Shown: piece after piece, positions 1 to 7,726 of the stretch
Numbering within the stretch: position 1 is the stretch's first letter
Layout: every line of letters starts with the position of its first letter
NCBI GenBank assembly: GCA_002371295.1
Contig: DFGZ01000161.1
Location: 1-16,922 of the forward strand
DNA length: 16,922 bases
Direction: 5' to 3'
From: Oribacterium sp. UBA3737
GTDB taxonomy: Bacteria > Bacillota_A > Clostridia > Lachnospirales > Lachnospiraceae
Notes under the pieces: generated by a model
Databases searched by the model: none
The model's input: only the letters and a program-made list of their open reading frames with translations
Told to the model about the DNA's origin: nothing
Position numbers and translations under genes: made by a program

Positions 1-1
1 G

Positions 2-856
2 AAGTCAATCGAGGATGCTCTCGGAAAGGATTTCGATCCTGCATCCATCAACTCACTTGATTCCTTCAAGGCAATCTGTGAAGAGCTCAGAGCAGCAGGC
101 ATGGAGAATCCTGTGGTTCTTTCAAAGGAAGACTGGTCACTGGGTGCACATCAGCTCGGATATATCTATGATACATACGACGGCACAACAGCCGGTGCTG
201 ACAAAATCATGGCAGCTCTTAAGGATGGTTCACAGAAGGTTGAGGATTATGACCGTTTTAACCAGTTCATGGATACCATGGATGTGATCCTTGAGTACAA
301 CTACAACAAGGAAGATCCACTCGGAGCTATCTACGATGAGGATCCTATGCACCTTGTTGAGGGTGATGCAGCATTCTGGCCAAATGGTAACTGGGCATGG
401 CCAAACCTTGAGACAGCCGGTGCTGAGACATCTGATGAGTATGGCTTCATTCCGTTCGTTCTCGGAAATGATTCTTCTGATATTGCCAACACATCAATGC
501 AGGCATCTCCTACAAAGCAGCTTATGGTAGACGCAAAGCAGTCAACAGAGGAGCAGCAGAAGGCAGCTCTTGAGTTCATCAACTGGCTTGTAAACTCAGA
601 GTCAGGTCAGAAGGGCCTTGTTGAGAAACTCGCACTTATCCCTGCATGCTCAAACAACACTGTAGCTCCTAAGGATCCGTTAAGCCGTGATATCGTAGCT
701 AAGATGGCTTCAGGAAATACTTACTCTTCAAGCTTCGTAGCACCTTCAGATCACTGGTCAGTAGTTGGTGCTGTTATGCAGAAGTATGTTGCAGGTCAGA
801 CAGACCGTGCTGGTGCTGCTTCAGAAATTGATGCTTACTGGCAGTCACAGAAATAA
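2..856 (+). CDS. Carbohydrate ABC transporter substrate-binding protein, C-terminal part (5' truncated)
   Basis: The reading frame is open from base 2 and stops at TAA 854-856, so the gene begins left of the window and about 284 C-terminal residues are seen. The ATG at 101 is internal, not the start: frame 2 codes sensible protein before it. The protein resembles the extracellular family-1 (CUT1) sugar-binding lipoproteins. It has the aromatic-rich stretch around FWPNGNWAW, typical of a sugar-binding cleft, and a C-terminal QKGLVEK...IPACSN region like that before the last helices of MalE-type proteins. The N-terminal signal and lipobox are outside the window. It would bind sugar outside the membrane and hand it to the two permeases downstream. 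The exact sugar cannot be read from the sequence. Codon use is strongly biased (AAG, CAG, CTT, GCT), which suggests high expression. Confidence 0.9.
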   Translation, partial: KSIEDALGKDFDPASINSLDSFKAICEELRAAGMENPVVLSKEDWSLGAHQLGYIYDTYDGTTAGADKIMAALKDGSQKVEDYDRFNQFMDTMDVILEYNYNKEDPLGAIYDEDPMHLVEGDAAFWPNGNWAWPNLETAGAETSDEYGFIPFVLGNDSSDIANTSMQASPTKQLMVDAKQSTEEQQKAALEFINWLVNSESGQKGLVEKLALIPACSNNTVAPKDPLSRDIVAKMASGNTYSSSFVAPSDHWSVVGAVMQKYVAGQTDRAGAASEIDAYWQSQK

Positions 857-877
857 TCAAAAGTAACATGATAAGAT

Positions 878-997
878 TCAGGACCATAACTCTCTGCGAG
901 ATATGAGGCATTGAGATATTTTACTTATCCGGCGAGAACGAACAGCTTTCCGGATAAGTATTTTGGAAGAATTCCAAAACCGGTCCTGATTTTTTTA
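878..997 (+). promoter_or_regulatory. Multi-helix RNA structure with U-tract between binding protein and permease genes
   Basis: This gene-free gap can fold into a closed multi-branch structure. Closing helix: TCAGGACC 878-885 with GGTCCTGA 982-989. Inside it are a small TCTC/GAGA hairpin (891-901), an 11-bp helix with arms 922-932 and 950-960, and an 8-bp helix TTTTGGAA 961-968 with TTCCAAAA 972-979 on a GAA loop. Seven T's (990-996) follow the closing helix. I infer a partial terminator or 3'-end stabiliser that keeps binding-protein mRNA more abundant than permease mRNA. No known RNA family was recognised. Confidence 0.6.
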
Positions 998-1025
998 TAG
1001 GAAGAATTAAGAAAGGCAGATCAAT

Positions 1026-1916
1026 ATGAATTCTCTAGGCCGTACCACCGGTGATAAGATAAAAAGTTTTCTAATGTTTGCACTTCCGGGAACATTCGTT
1101 TTTGTATGTGTGGTCATCATACCTTTTCTGTATGGTTTTTATCTCACATTTACAGACTGGAACGGTGTTGCGGCAGTGAAGAACCTTGTGGGCTTTGATA
1201 ATTACAAGGCTCTTGCTCAGGATAAGGATTTCTGGAATTCCATGGGACTTACACTTAAGTATGTAGTGCTCTCTGTTATTCTGGTCAATGCATTCGGCTT
1301 CCTTTTTGCATATTTCCTTTCAGGAAGAATCAAAAAGGGTCAGAATGTCTTTCGTGCCGGATTTTTCACACCGAACCTTATCGGTGGTGTAGTTTTGGGA
1401 TTCATATGGCAGTTCGTTTTTTCCCAGCTTCTTGTTAAGTTCGGAAAGAGCCTCGGAATCGCCTTTTTTTCAAAGTCATGGCTTTCCGATCCGACCAAGG
1501 CCTTCTGGGCGCTGGTCATCGTGACCGTATGGCAGCTTAGCGGATATATGATGCTCATCTACATTGCAGGATTCACAGGTCTTTCGGAGGATGTACTGGA
1601 AGCTGCATCCATAGACGGGGCATACGGATGGTCAAAGATGAGACATATCACACTTCCTCTTATGGTTCCTTCTTTCGTAATATGTATTTTCCTGACACTT
1701 TCAAGAGCCTTCATGGTTTACGATATCAACCTTACATTGACAGGCGGTGAACCATACGGCAGTACAAGACTTGTAGCCATGCATGTTTACGAAAAGGCAT
1801 TTACGGCCAGACAATACGGAATAGGACAGGCGGAAGCGGTATTCCTTTTCTTCGTGGTCGCCATAATTTCCGGACTTCAGGTATATATCGGTAAGAAGCA
1901 GGAGGTAGAAGCGTGA
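1026..1916 (+). CDS. Sugar ABC transporter permease, MalF/UgpA type (CUT1)
   Basis: This 296-aa integral membrane protein is the first of two permease subunits of a carbohydrate importer. A first membrane segment lies near residues 15-40 (LMFALPGTFVFVCVVIIPFLYGFYL), and five further hydrophobic segments follow. The EAA loop that docks on the ATPase is visible from about residue 192 (EAASIDGA...ITLPLM). Length matches the family. The start is the ATG at 1026 with an AAGAAAGG-like ribosome site just upstream. It lies 169 bases after the binding-protein gene, across a structured RNA, and is translationally coupled to the next permease. No ATP-binding gene is present nearby; related Firmicutes often share one MsmX-type ATPase among several importers, which is an inference here. 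Confidence 0.92.
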   Translation: MNSLGRTTGDKIKSFLMFALPGTFVFVCVVIIPFLYGFYLTFTDWNGVAAVKNLVGFDNYKALAQDKDFWNSMGLTLKYVVLSVILVNAFGFLFAYFLSGRIKKGQNVFRAGFFTPNLIGGVVLGFIWQFVFSQLLVKFGKSLGIAFFSKSWLSDPTKAFWALVIVTVWQLSGYMMLIYIAGFTGLSEDVLEAASIDGAYGWSKMRHITLPLMVPSFVICIFLTLSRAFMVYDINLTLTGGEPYGSTRLVAMHVYEKAFTARQYGIGQAEAVFLFFVVAIISGLQVYIGKKQEVEA

Positions 1917-2815
1917 TGAGTGGTCAGGCAAATATTTCCGCAAAGGATCTGTCACCAAGGGCTGCAGATCGCGTTGGCGGAACAAAAAAACTTGTTAAGG
2001 ATATCTGTATATATATTCTTCTTGTCATCGGAGCGTTATTTTACCTGGTACCGTTCTTTATGGTCATTGCCAACTCCTTTAAGCAGAAAAAGGATATCAT
2101 AAAGGCTCCGATGGATATCGTCGGTGCTCATGGAATGAGCCTTGATAACTATTTCAAAGCCTTTAAGCAGATGGAATTCTTAAAAGCATTCGGAAACTCC
2201 ATTTTCATTACAGGTCTTTCCACCCTGGCGGTCATCGTACTTTCTTCGATGGTTGCGTACTATATAGTTCGTGCGAACACCAAAATCGCGAAGCTGATAT
2301 TTGCGCTGATGATCTCTTCCATGATCATTCCGTTCCAGTCTATAATGATTCCTCTGGTATCCATCTATGGTGCACAGCTCAGCCTGCTTAATCACAGACT
2401 TTCACTTGTATTCATGCATACCGGTTTTGCCATGAGTATGTCAGTGTTCATGTATGCCGGGTTCCTTAGAAGCGGTGTACCGAAGTCTCTTGAGGAGGCA
2501 GCCTACATCGATGGATGTACAAAGATGGAGACTTTCAGGCTTATAGTATTTCCTTTGCTTAAGCCTACAACTGCTACACTGGTCATCTTAAATGCCATGC
2601 AGTTCTGGAATGACTATCTGCTCCCAAGCCTTGTTCTCGGAAAGAAGCCCCTTTATACACTGCCTCTTTCCACATACAGCTTCTACGGAACATATAGTTC
2701 GGATTACGGCCTTATCATGGCGGCGCTGGTACTTACACTTCTTCCTATACTTATTCTGTATTTCTTCTTACAGAAGCAGATTATAGCCGGAATGGTTGCA
2801 GGTGCTGTTAAGTAA
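1916..2815 (+). CDS. Sugar ABC transporter permease, MalG/UgpE type (CUT1)
   Basis: Second membrane subunit of the same importer, 299 aa from the ATG at 1916. A GTG at 1913 is also in frame; AGGAGG at 1900-1905 lies 10 bases from the ATG and 7 from the GTG, so either could be used. The gene overlaps the stop of the preceding permease, a sign of translational coupling. The N-terminal segment (YILLVIGALFYLVPFFMVIANSF) and the EAA loop from about residue 194 (EAAYIDGCTKMETF...FPLLKP) are characteristic of MalG-type subunits, and six hydrophobic segments can be counted. It forms a heterodimeric channel with the upstream permease. Confidence 0.92.
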   Translation: MSGQANISAKDLSPRAADRVGGTKKLVKDICIYILLVIGALFYLVPFFMVIANSFKQKKDIIKAPMDIVGAHGMSLDNYFKAFKQMEFLKAFGNSIFITGLSTLAVIVLSSMVAYYIVRANTKIAKLIFALMISSMIIPFQSIMIPLVSIYGAQLSLLNHRLSLVFMHTGFAMSMSVFMYAGFLRSGVPKSLEEAAYIDGCTKMETFRLIVFPLLKPTTATLVILNAMQFWNDYLLPSLVLGKKPLYTLPLSTYSFYGTYSSDYGLIMAALVLTLLPILILYFFLQKQIIAGMVAGAVK

Positions 2816-2916
2816 GGTTCAGTAGCAATAGAGTATGAGTGTTAGAGTAAAAATATAAAAATTTGTATCGGAAAATCGTTTTTAAGAATAAAAACAATTG
2901 ATGGTATAGTATAATG

Positions 2917-2946
2917 AAGCCGGACATCATGAGTGTCCGGCTTTTT
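2917..2946 (+). terminator. Intrinsic terminator after the permease genes
   Basis: Perfect 10-bp inverted repeat AAGCCGGACA (2917-2926) / TGTCCGGCTT (2934-2943) on a 7-base loop, followed by a T run. It ends the sugar-transport transcript, so lacI at 3100 must have its own promoter. A perfect TATAAT (2910-2915) directly before it has no good -35 and was not called. A second weak IR (GTTTTTA 2878-2884 / TAAAAAC 2889-2895) lies just upstream. Nothing else was seen in 2816-2880. Confidence 0.85.
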
Positions 2947-2947
2947 A

Positions 2948-2996
2948 GTTACATTGGTGTAGTTTTGATGTATATGATAAAAAACATTTATGTAAC
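2948..2996. repeat. Spaced inverted repeat upstream of lacI (possible operator)
   Basis: GTTACAT (2948-2954) and ATGTAAC (2990-2996) form a perfect 7-bp inverted repeat 35 bases apart. TAACCG (2993-2998) is echoed by CGGTTA (3053-3058). The location just before a LacI-family gene suggests regulator half-sites, but neither a classic LacI-family palindrome with a central CG nor a convincing -35/-10 pair could be found in 2947-3099. Confidence 0.25.
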
Positions 2997-3099
2997 CGCG
3001 TACAAAGGATATTATATTAGCTGTGTTTTAATATAGAAAGTATTCGTATTGCCGGTTATGTTGATGGCACATAAAAAACAGTAAAGGGAATAGGATAGA

Positions 3100-4080
3100 A
3101 TGGCGACGACATTAAAAGATGTGGCTAAAGAGGCGGGACTTGCAGTTGAGACTGTGTCCAGAGTGCTGAATAACAGAGGATATATAAGTGAGAAGACCAA
3201 GAAAAAGGTCTATGACGCCATGCAGAAGATTGGTTACAGACCGAATATCGTGGCACGCACCCTTTCAAAGGGGAGATCGAATGCCATAGCGGTTATTGTG
3301 CCCCACATGGTCCATCCGTATTTTTCACAGATGCTCAGCGAGATAGAGCATTATGCGGCGGAAAAGCAGTATCAGGTATTTATCAATAATTCAACCGGGG
3401 ATCCTCAGAAGGAGACCAGTGTACTGGAGCTTTGTGAAAACAGCCTCGTAGCAGGTGTTCTTATTTTCAGCCGGCAGGTAAAGCCGGAGACATTGAAAAA
3501 ATTCAATCTTCCCATCATCACCATCGAACGTTTCATAGAAGGCGGAACAGGCTGTGTACTCTGCGATAACTATAAGGGGGGACAGCTTGCGGCGGAGGAG
3601 CTCATAAGAAAGGGCTGTAAAAATCTTTTGATGCTCGGAAGTGTCTGGCAGAGCAAGATGCCTGCGGATGTGCGTGAAGACGGCTTTATGGACATCTGCC
3701 GTAAGAGCGGGGTCAATGCCAAGGTCCTCACAAGTAATTCCCGGGAGTATAAGGAAATGGAATATCATGAGAGTATACTCAAGGCTCTTAAGGAATTTCC
3801 TGAAACGGACGGTGTGTTCTGCAGTTCCGATCTTATAGCCGCACAGGTTATACAGGTTGCGGCCATGATGGGAAAAAGAGTACCCGAGGATCTGAAGATA
3901 ATAGGCTTTGATGATACGGAGCTTGCACTTCTTACAACACCTAAGCTTACAACCATCCATCAGCCTATCAGAGAGATGGCACGGAAGGCTGTTGATATGA
4001 TATTGGACACTCTGGAGCATAAAGAGGTTTCCGAGAGGAATGTAATGGATGTGAGCCTTGTGGTGCGGGGTACAACATAA
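3100..4080 (+). CDS. LacI-family transcriptional regulator
   Basis: 326-aa repressor or activator of the LacI/GalR family. The N-terminal helix-turn-helix (residues 2-23, TLKDVAKEAGLAVETVSRVLNN) is a textbook match, followed by the hinge helix region (YRPNIVARTLSKGRSN). The rest is a periplasmic-binding-protein-like effector domain (AVIVPHMVHPYFSQML; ...DGVFCSSDLIAAQVIQ; IIGFDDTELALLTTPKLTTIHQP). Length is normal. The start ATG is preceded by AAGGGA/AGGAT purine-rich sequence. Its position directly after the importer genes makes them the likely target, with the imported sugar or its derivative as effector; this is inference. It is separated from the importer by a terminator and so is transcribed independently. 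Confidence 0.93.
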   Translation: MATTLKDVAKEAGLAVETVSRVLNNRGYISEKTKKKVYDAMQKIGYRPNIVARTLSKGRSNAIAVIVPHMVHPYFSQMLSEIEHYAAEKQYQVFINNSTGDPQKETSVLELCENSLVAGVLIFSRQVKPETLKKFNLPIITIERFIEGGTGCVLCDNYKGGQLAAEELIRKGCKNLLMLGSVWQSKMPADVREDGFMDICRKSGVNAKVLTSNSREYKEMEYHESILKALKEFPETDGVFCSSDLIAAQVIQVAAMMGKRVPEDLKIIGFDDTELALLTTPKLTTIHQPIREMARKAVDMILDTLEHKEVSERNVMDVSLVVRGTT

Positions 4081-4098
4081 TATTAATCAGAATATCAC

Positions 4099-4127
4099 TT
4101 TAAAAATCCATTTCTTTCTATTATACT
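4099..4127 (+). promoter_or_regulatory. Candidate promoter for mreB-like gene
   Basis: TTTAAA (4099-4104), a 17-base spacer and TATACT (4122-4127) resemble a sigma-A promoter with four of six -35 matches. The -10 region is repeated in inverted form downstream (TTATACT 4121-4127 / AGTATAA 4161-4167). A second hairpin, AAATGCCG (4166-4173) / CGGTATTT (4178-4185) on an AATA loop, sits just upstream of the GGGAGAG ribosome site (4189-4195). Confidence 0.45.
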
Positions 4128-4199
4128 ATACAGGATTATGGGTTTTACTGCCTATGGAGTAGTATAAATGCCGAATACGGTATTTTATGGGAGAGTTTA

Positions 4200-5204
4200 A
4201 TGTTTTCGTTGATTTCAAATGATATCGGAATAGATCTTGGTACATCGAGTGTTCTTGTGTACATTAAGGGCAGAGGCGTTGTGCTTAAAGAACCTTCGGT
4301 GGTTGCTGTAAACAAGGAAACCAACAGTGTTCTTGCCTATGGTGAAGATGCCCGACTCATGCTCGGAAGAACACCGGAGAATATAGCTGCGGTTCGTCCC
4401 CTCAGACAGGGAGTCATATCCGATTATACTTTGACAGAGCAGATGCTTAAGCATTTTATCAATAAGGCTGTTGGAAAGCGTACACTGCGTAAGCCGAGGA
4501 TATCGGTCTGTATCCCCTCCGGGGCGACAGAGGTTGAAAAGAAGGCTGTAGAGGATGCCACCTATCATGCGGGAGCAAGAGAGGTCACCATTATTGAAGA
4601 GCCTGTTGCTGCAGCCATAGGTGCAGGAATAGACATCAGCAAGCCACAGGGTAATATGATCATCGATATAGGCGGAGGAACTTCTGATATTGCTGTCATC
4701 GCTCTTGACGGTCCCGTAGTATCAGAATCTATAAAGGTCGCAGGTGATGATTTTGATGAAGCCATTCTCCGATATATGCGTAAGAAGCACAATCTTCTCA
4801 TTGGAGAAAGAACTGCTGAGGATATAAAGATCAACATAGGCTGTGCCAGCAAGAGGCCGGAAAATATCACTATGGAAGTCAGGGGACGTAACCTGGTTAC
4901 GGCACTTCCAAAGACAGTGGTTGTCAGTGCTGACGAAATCATGGATGCACTTCTTGAACCGGCAACTATGATAGTCAATGCTGTACATAATGTTCTGGAG
5001 CGTACTCCGCCGGAGCTCGCTGCGGACATTTACGAGAGAGGCATCGTGATGACCGGAGGAGGAGCACTTCTTTACGGACTGGATAAGCTGATGCACGAGA
5101 AGACCGGCATAAACTGTATGCTGGCAGAGGATCCTCTCACTGCTGTTGCCATAGGAACAGGAAAGTTCATCGATATAGCAAACGGCGAGGATGACGATCT
5201 GTAA
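4200..5204 (+). CDS. mreB: MreB/Mbl-family bacterial actin
   Basis: 334-aa cytoskeletal ATPase that polymerises under the membrane and guides cell-wall synthesis in rod-shaped cells. The N-terminus MFSLISNDIGIDLGTSS carries the first phosphate-binding motif (DLGTSS, residues 12-17). The second nucleotide-binding motif is GGGTSD (158-163), and the GGGALLYGLD adenosine motif begins at 286. Segments such as EEPVAAAIGAGIDI and NLLIGERTAEDIKINIGCA are characteristic of MreB. Length is normal for the family. It starts at the ATG at 4200 with GGGAGAG upstream. No mreC or mreD follows, so this may be an additional paralogue (Mbl/MreBH-like) rather than the main mreBCD gene; the symbol is by family resemblance. 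Confidence 0.9.
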   Translation: MFSLISNDIGIDLGTSSVLVYIKGRGVVLKEPSVVAVNKETNSVLAYGEDARLMLGRTPENIAAVRPLRQGVISDYTLTEQMLKHFINKAVGKRTLRKPRISVCIPSGATEVEKKAVEDATYHAGAREVTIIEEPVAAAIGAGIDISKPQGNMIIDIGGGTSDIAVIALDGPVVSESIKVAGDDFDEAILRYMRKKHNLLIGERTAEDIKINIGCASKRPENITMEVRGRNLVTALPKTVVVSADEIMDALLEPATMIVNAVHNVLERTPPELAADIYERGIVMTGGGALLYGLDKLMHEKTGINCMLAEDPLTAVAIGTGKFIDIANGEDDDL

Positions 5205-5221
5205 TATTGAATTTAAAATTG

Positions 5222-5249
5222 GGGGTGGCCTTTAGAGGGCTGCCCCTTT
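5222..5249 (+). terminator. GC-rich hairpin after mreB-like gene (weak terminator or attenuator)
   Basis: GGGGTGGCC (5222-5230) pairs with GGCTGCCCC (5238-5246), nine pairs including two G-U, with a 7-base loop, followed by only three T's. It begins 17 bases after the mreB stop. It may reduce read-through into recD2 or end the mreB transcript. The recD2 reading frame runs open through it, but that part is probably untranslated. Confidence 0.45.
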
Positions 5250-5365
5250 GCTGTATAAATGAGACGGATGAGGTACCGGGATTCACGGGAGGCTTTATCC
5301 TAAGAAACGGCAGGAAGAGTCAGCTGTTCCTGCGGAAGCAGTATTGTTTACAGAAGGAAAAGGTT

Positions 5366-7726
5366 TTGGATTTTTTCGAAGGTTATATAGATCATATTAT
5401 ATTCAGAAGTGATTCCACCGGATACACGGTCATGGTGGGTGTAATGAAGGGTAAGGACTACACTCTGGTTGGCACGGTGCCGGGATTGGAACCCGGAGAA
5501 AACATAAAGGCCGACGGTCATGAGACTACTCACCAGATTTACGGAACTCAGTTTGTCATAGACAAGTATCAGGTGGTTCCGCCGGAATCAAGTGAAGCGG
5601 TGGAAAGATATCTTGGCTCCGGAGCCATCAAGGGTATAGGTGCGGCCATGGCTTCCAGGATAGTAAAGAAGTTTGGAGATGATACCATGCGTATCATTGA
5701 AGAGGAGCCTGAGAGGCTGGCGGAGATCAAGGGGATTTCCTCAAGGAAGGCCATAGATATCGCTGCATCGGTCAACTCCAAAAAAGAGATGCAGTATGCG
5801 GTTATGTTTCTTCAGCAGTATGGTATCTCCATAAATATGGCGGGAAAGATATTCTCCCAGTACGGAAATGAGATGTATGACATTGTAAGGGACAATCCTT
5901 ACAAGCTGGCTGAAGATATAGAGGGCATGGGCTTCAGGACCTGTGATGAGATAGCAAGAAATGCCGGAATAAAAGAAGATTCTGATTTTCGTATAGAGGC
6001 GGGAATTCAGTATGCCCTTGCCATGTCTGAGGGAAACGGGCACTGCTTTCTTCCGCTTCCGGAGCTTCTGCAGATGACAGAAACTCTTCTCAACATTACA
6101 GTCCATGATATAAACAGGTATCTTCTGGATCTTCAGATGCAGGGAAAAATTGTGGTGAAGAATGCCGGTAAAAAGAGGAGCATAGATGATTATCTTGAAG
6201 AAGCATCTCTTAACGGATCGGGAACCGTAAATGAAGATGGAATCCCTTTAGGAGGACCGGTATTTGATGCCGACAACAGAAATGTGGATCCAGGAGTCAG
6301 GGTATACAGAACCCTTCTTTACTATACCGAACTTCAGGTGGCGGCAAAGCTTCATGAGCTCAATATCGGAAAAGACAGTAAAAAGGACGAGAATTTCGAA
6401 AGAGAGATCGATGGAATCACCGAAAAGGAAGGCATAGAGCTTGATGCATTGCAGCGTCAGGCTGTTTCTATTGCTGCCAATTCGGGAGTTCTGGTGATAA
6501 CGGGCGGACCGGGTACGGGAAAGACCACAACTATAAACACCATCATCCGGGTCTTTGCAAATGAAGGAAAAACCATACTTCTGGCGGCACCTACAGGCCG
6601 GGCTGCAAAGAGGATGTCTGAGTCTACGGGATGGGCTGCTTCTACCATCCACCGTCTTCTTGAGTATCAGGGGCGGCCTGAGGAAGAGGGGGATGAAGGC
6701 GGTGAACAGATAAGGGGTCATTTCGAGAGAAATGACAGCAATCCCCTTGAATGTGATGTTGTCATCATAGATGAGATGTCCATGGTGGATATATTCCTGA
6801 TGAATTCTCTGCTCAAGGCAATACACAAGGGAACGAGGCTCATAATGGTGGGAGATGCCAACCAGCTTCCTTCTGTGGGTGCGGGTAATGTTCTCAGGGA
6901 CATCATAGAATCCGGTGTCATCAGGACCGTAAAGCTCAATCATATTTTCAGACAGGCTGCAGAGTCGGACATAGTTGTAAATGCTCATAAGATAAATGAA
7001 GGACAGAGTGTTGATCTCAGTAAGAAATCGAGAGATTTCCTTTTTATACGAAATCAGAATCCGGAGCAGATATTTAACTCGGTTACGGCGCTTATTCTTG
7101 ATAAGCTTCCGGGATATCTTGGGGTGGAGCCTTTTGACATGCAGATCATGACGCCTCAGAGAAAGGGAGCTTTGGGTGTGGAGAGACTTAATCAGCTTCT
7201 TCAGGAGCGCATCAACCCTAAGGACAGTAAGAAGCCCGAGAAGGAAATAAACGGAACATTGTTCCGCCTGGGTGACAAGGTCATGCAGGTAAAGAATGAT
7301 TACAACCTGATATGGGAGATCAAGGGAAGATACGGCATACCTATAGAAAAAGGCGAGGGTGTGTTCAACGGAGACATTGGCATCATAACGGAGATAAATA
7401 ATTTTGCTCAGACACTGACTGTGAAGTTCGATGACAGATTTGTGGAGTATGAGTTCAAACAGTGTGATAGCCTGGATCTTGCCTATGCCATAACCATACA
7501 CAAGTCTCAGGGGTCGGAGTATCCTGCGGTCATAATCCCGATGTATCAGGGTCCTCAGATGCTCATGAACCGGAATCTTCTGTATACCGCAGTGACGAGA
7601 GCAAAGAGGTGTGTTTGTCTGGTGGGCAATCCCCAGATCTTCGAGCAGATGATAAATAATGAATCCGAGGCTAAGAGGTATTCATCCCTGTCGGAGCGTT
7701 TAAGGGAGATTTCAGATGCAGGTTAA
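5366..7726 (+). CDS. recD2: RecD2-type ATP-dependent DNA helicase
   Basis: Superfamily-1 5'-3' helicase, 786 aa from a proposed TTG start at 5366. The frame is open back to a TTG at 5207, but that would translate a GC hairpin and a non-conserved 53 residues. GAAGG (5353-5357) is 8 bases before the 5366 TTG, and no in-frame ATG exists before about 5432. From 5366 the protein begins MDFFEGYIDHIIFRS, as RecD2 proteins do. Tandem helix-hairpin-helix-like sequence (GAIKGIGAAMASRI; LAEIKGISSRKAI) follows. Helicase motifs: Walker A GGPGTGKT 380-387, PTGRAAKRM, Walker B IIDEM 467-471, GDANQLPSVGAG, AITIHKSQGSEY and YTAVTRAK from 740. Without RecBC the family acts in DNA repair and replication-fork processing. 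It is followed by an overlapping comF. Confidence 0.92.
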   Translation: MDFFEGYIDHIIFRSDSTGYTVMVGVMKGKDYTLVGTVPGLEPGENIKADGHETTHQIYGTQFVIDKYQVVPPESSEAVERYLGSGAIKGIGAAMASRIVKKFGDDTMRIIEEEPERLAEIKGISSRKAIDIAASVNSKKEMQYAVMFLQQYGISINMAGKIFSQYGNEMYDIVRDNPYKLAEDIEGMGFRTCDEIARNAGIKEDSDFRIEAGIQYALAMSEGNGHCFLPLPELLQMTETLLNITVHDINRYLLDLQMQGKIVVKNAGKKRSIDDYLEEASLNGSGTVNEDGIPLGGPVFDADNRNVDPGVRVYRTLLYYTELQVAAKLHELNIGKDSKKDENFEREIDGITEKEGIELDALQRQAVSIAANSGVLVITGGPGTGKTTTINTIIRVFANEGKTILLAAPTGRAAKRMSESTGWAASTIHRLLEYQGRPEEEGDEGGEQIRGHFERNDSNPLECDVVIIDEMSMVDIFLMNSLLKAIHKGTRLIMVGDANQLPSVGAGNVLRDIIESGVIRTVKLNHIFRQAAESDIVVNAHKINEGQSVDLSKKSRDFLFIRNQNPEQIFNSVTALILDKLPGYLGVEPFDMQIMTPQRKGALGVERLNQLLQERINPKDSKKPEKEINGTLFRLGDKVMQVKNDYNLIWEIKGRYGIPIEKGEGVFNGDIGIITEINNFAQTLTVKFDDRFVEYEFKQCDSLDLAYAITIHKSQGSEYPAVIIPMYQGPQMLMNRNLLYTAVTRAKRCVCLVGNPQIFEQMINNESEAKRYSSLSERLREISDAG

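Noticed and set aside
2910..2915. Perfect TATAAT just before the permease terminator
   Set aside because: No plausible -35 at 16-19 bases upstream, and any transcript would end within about 30 bases.
3391..4020. 209-codon minus-strand frame opposite lacI
   Set aside because: The plus strand carries a complete LacI-family protein and the minus-strand translation shows no family features.
5207..5365. N-terminal extension of recD2 from the TTG at 5207
   Set aside because: No ribosome site, the stretch contains a GC hairpin, and the residues do not look like the family N-terminus.
6248..7501. 417-codon open frame on the minus strand opposite recD2
   Set aside because: It mirrors the helicase coding sequence, which has all family motifs on the plus strand. 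No ribosome site or recognisable protein sequence is seen on the minus strand.
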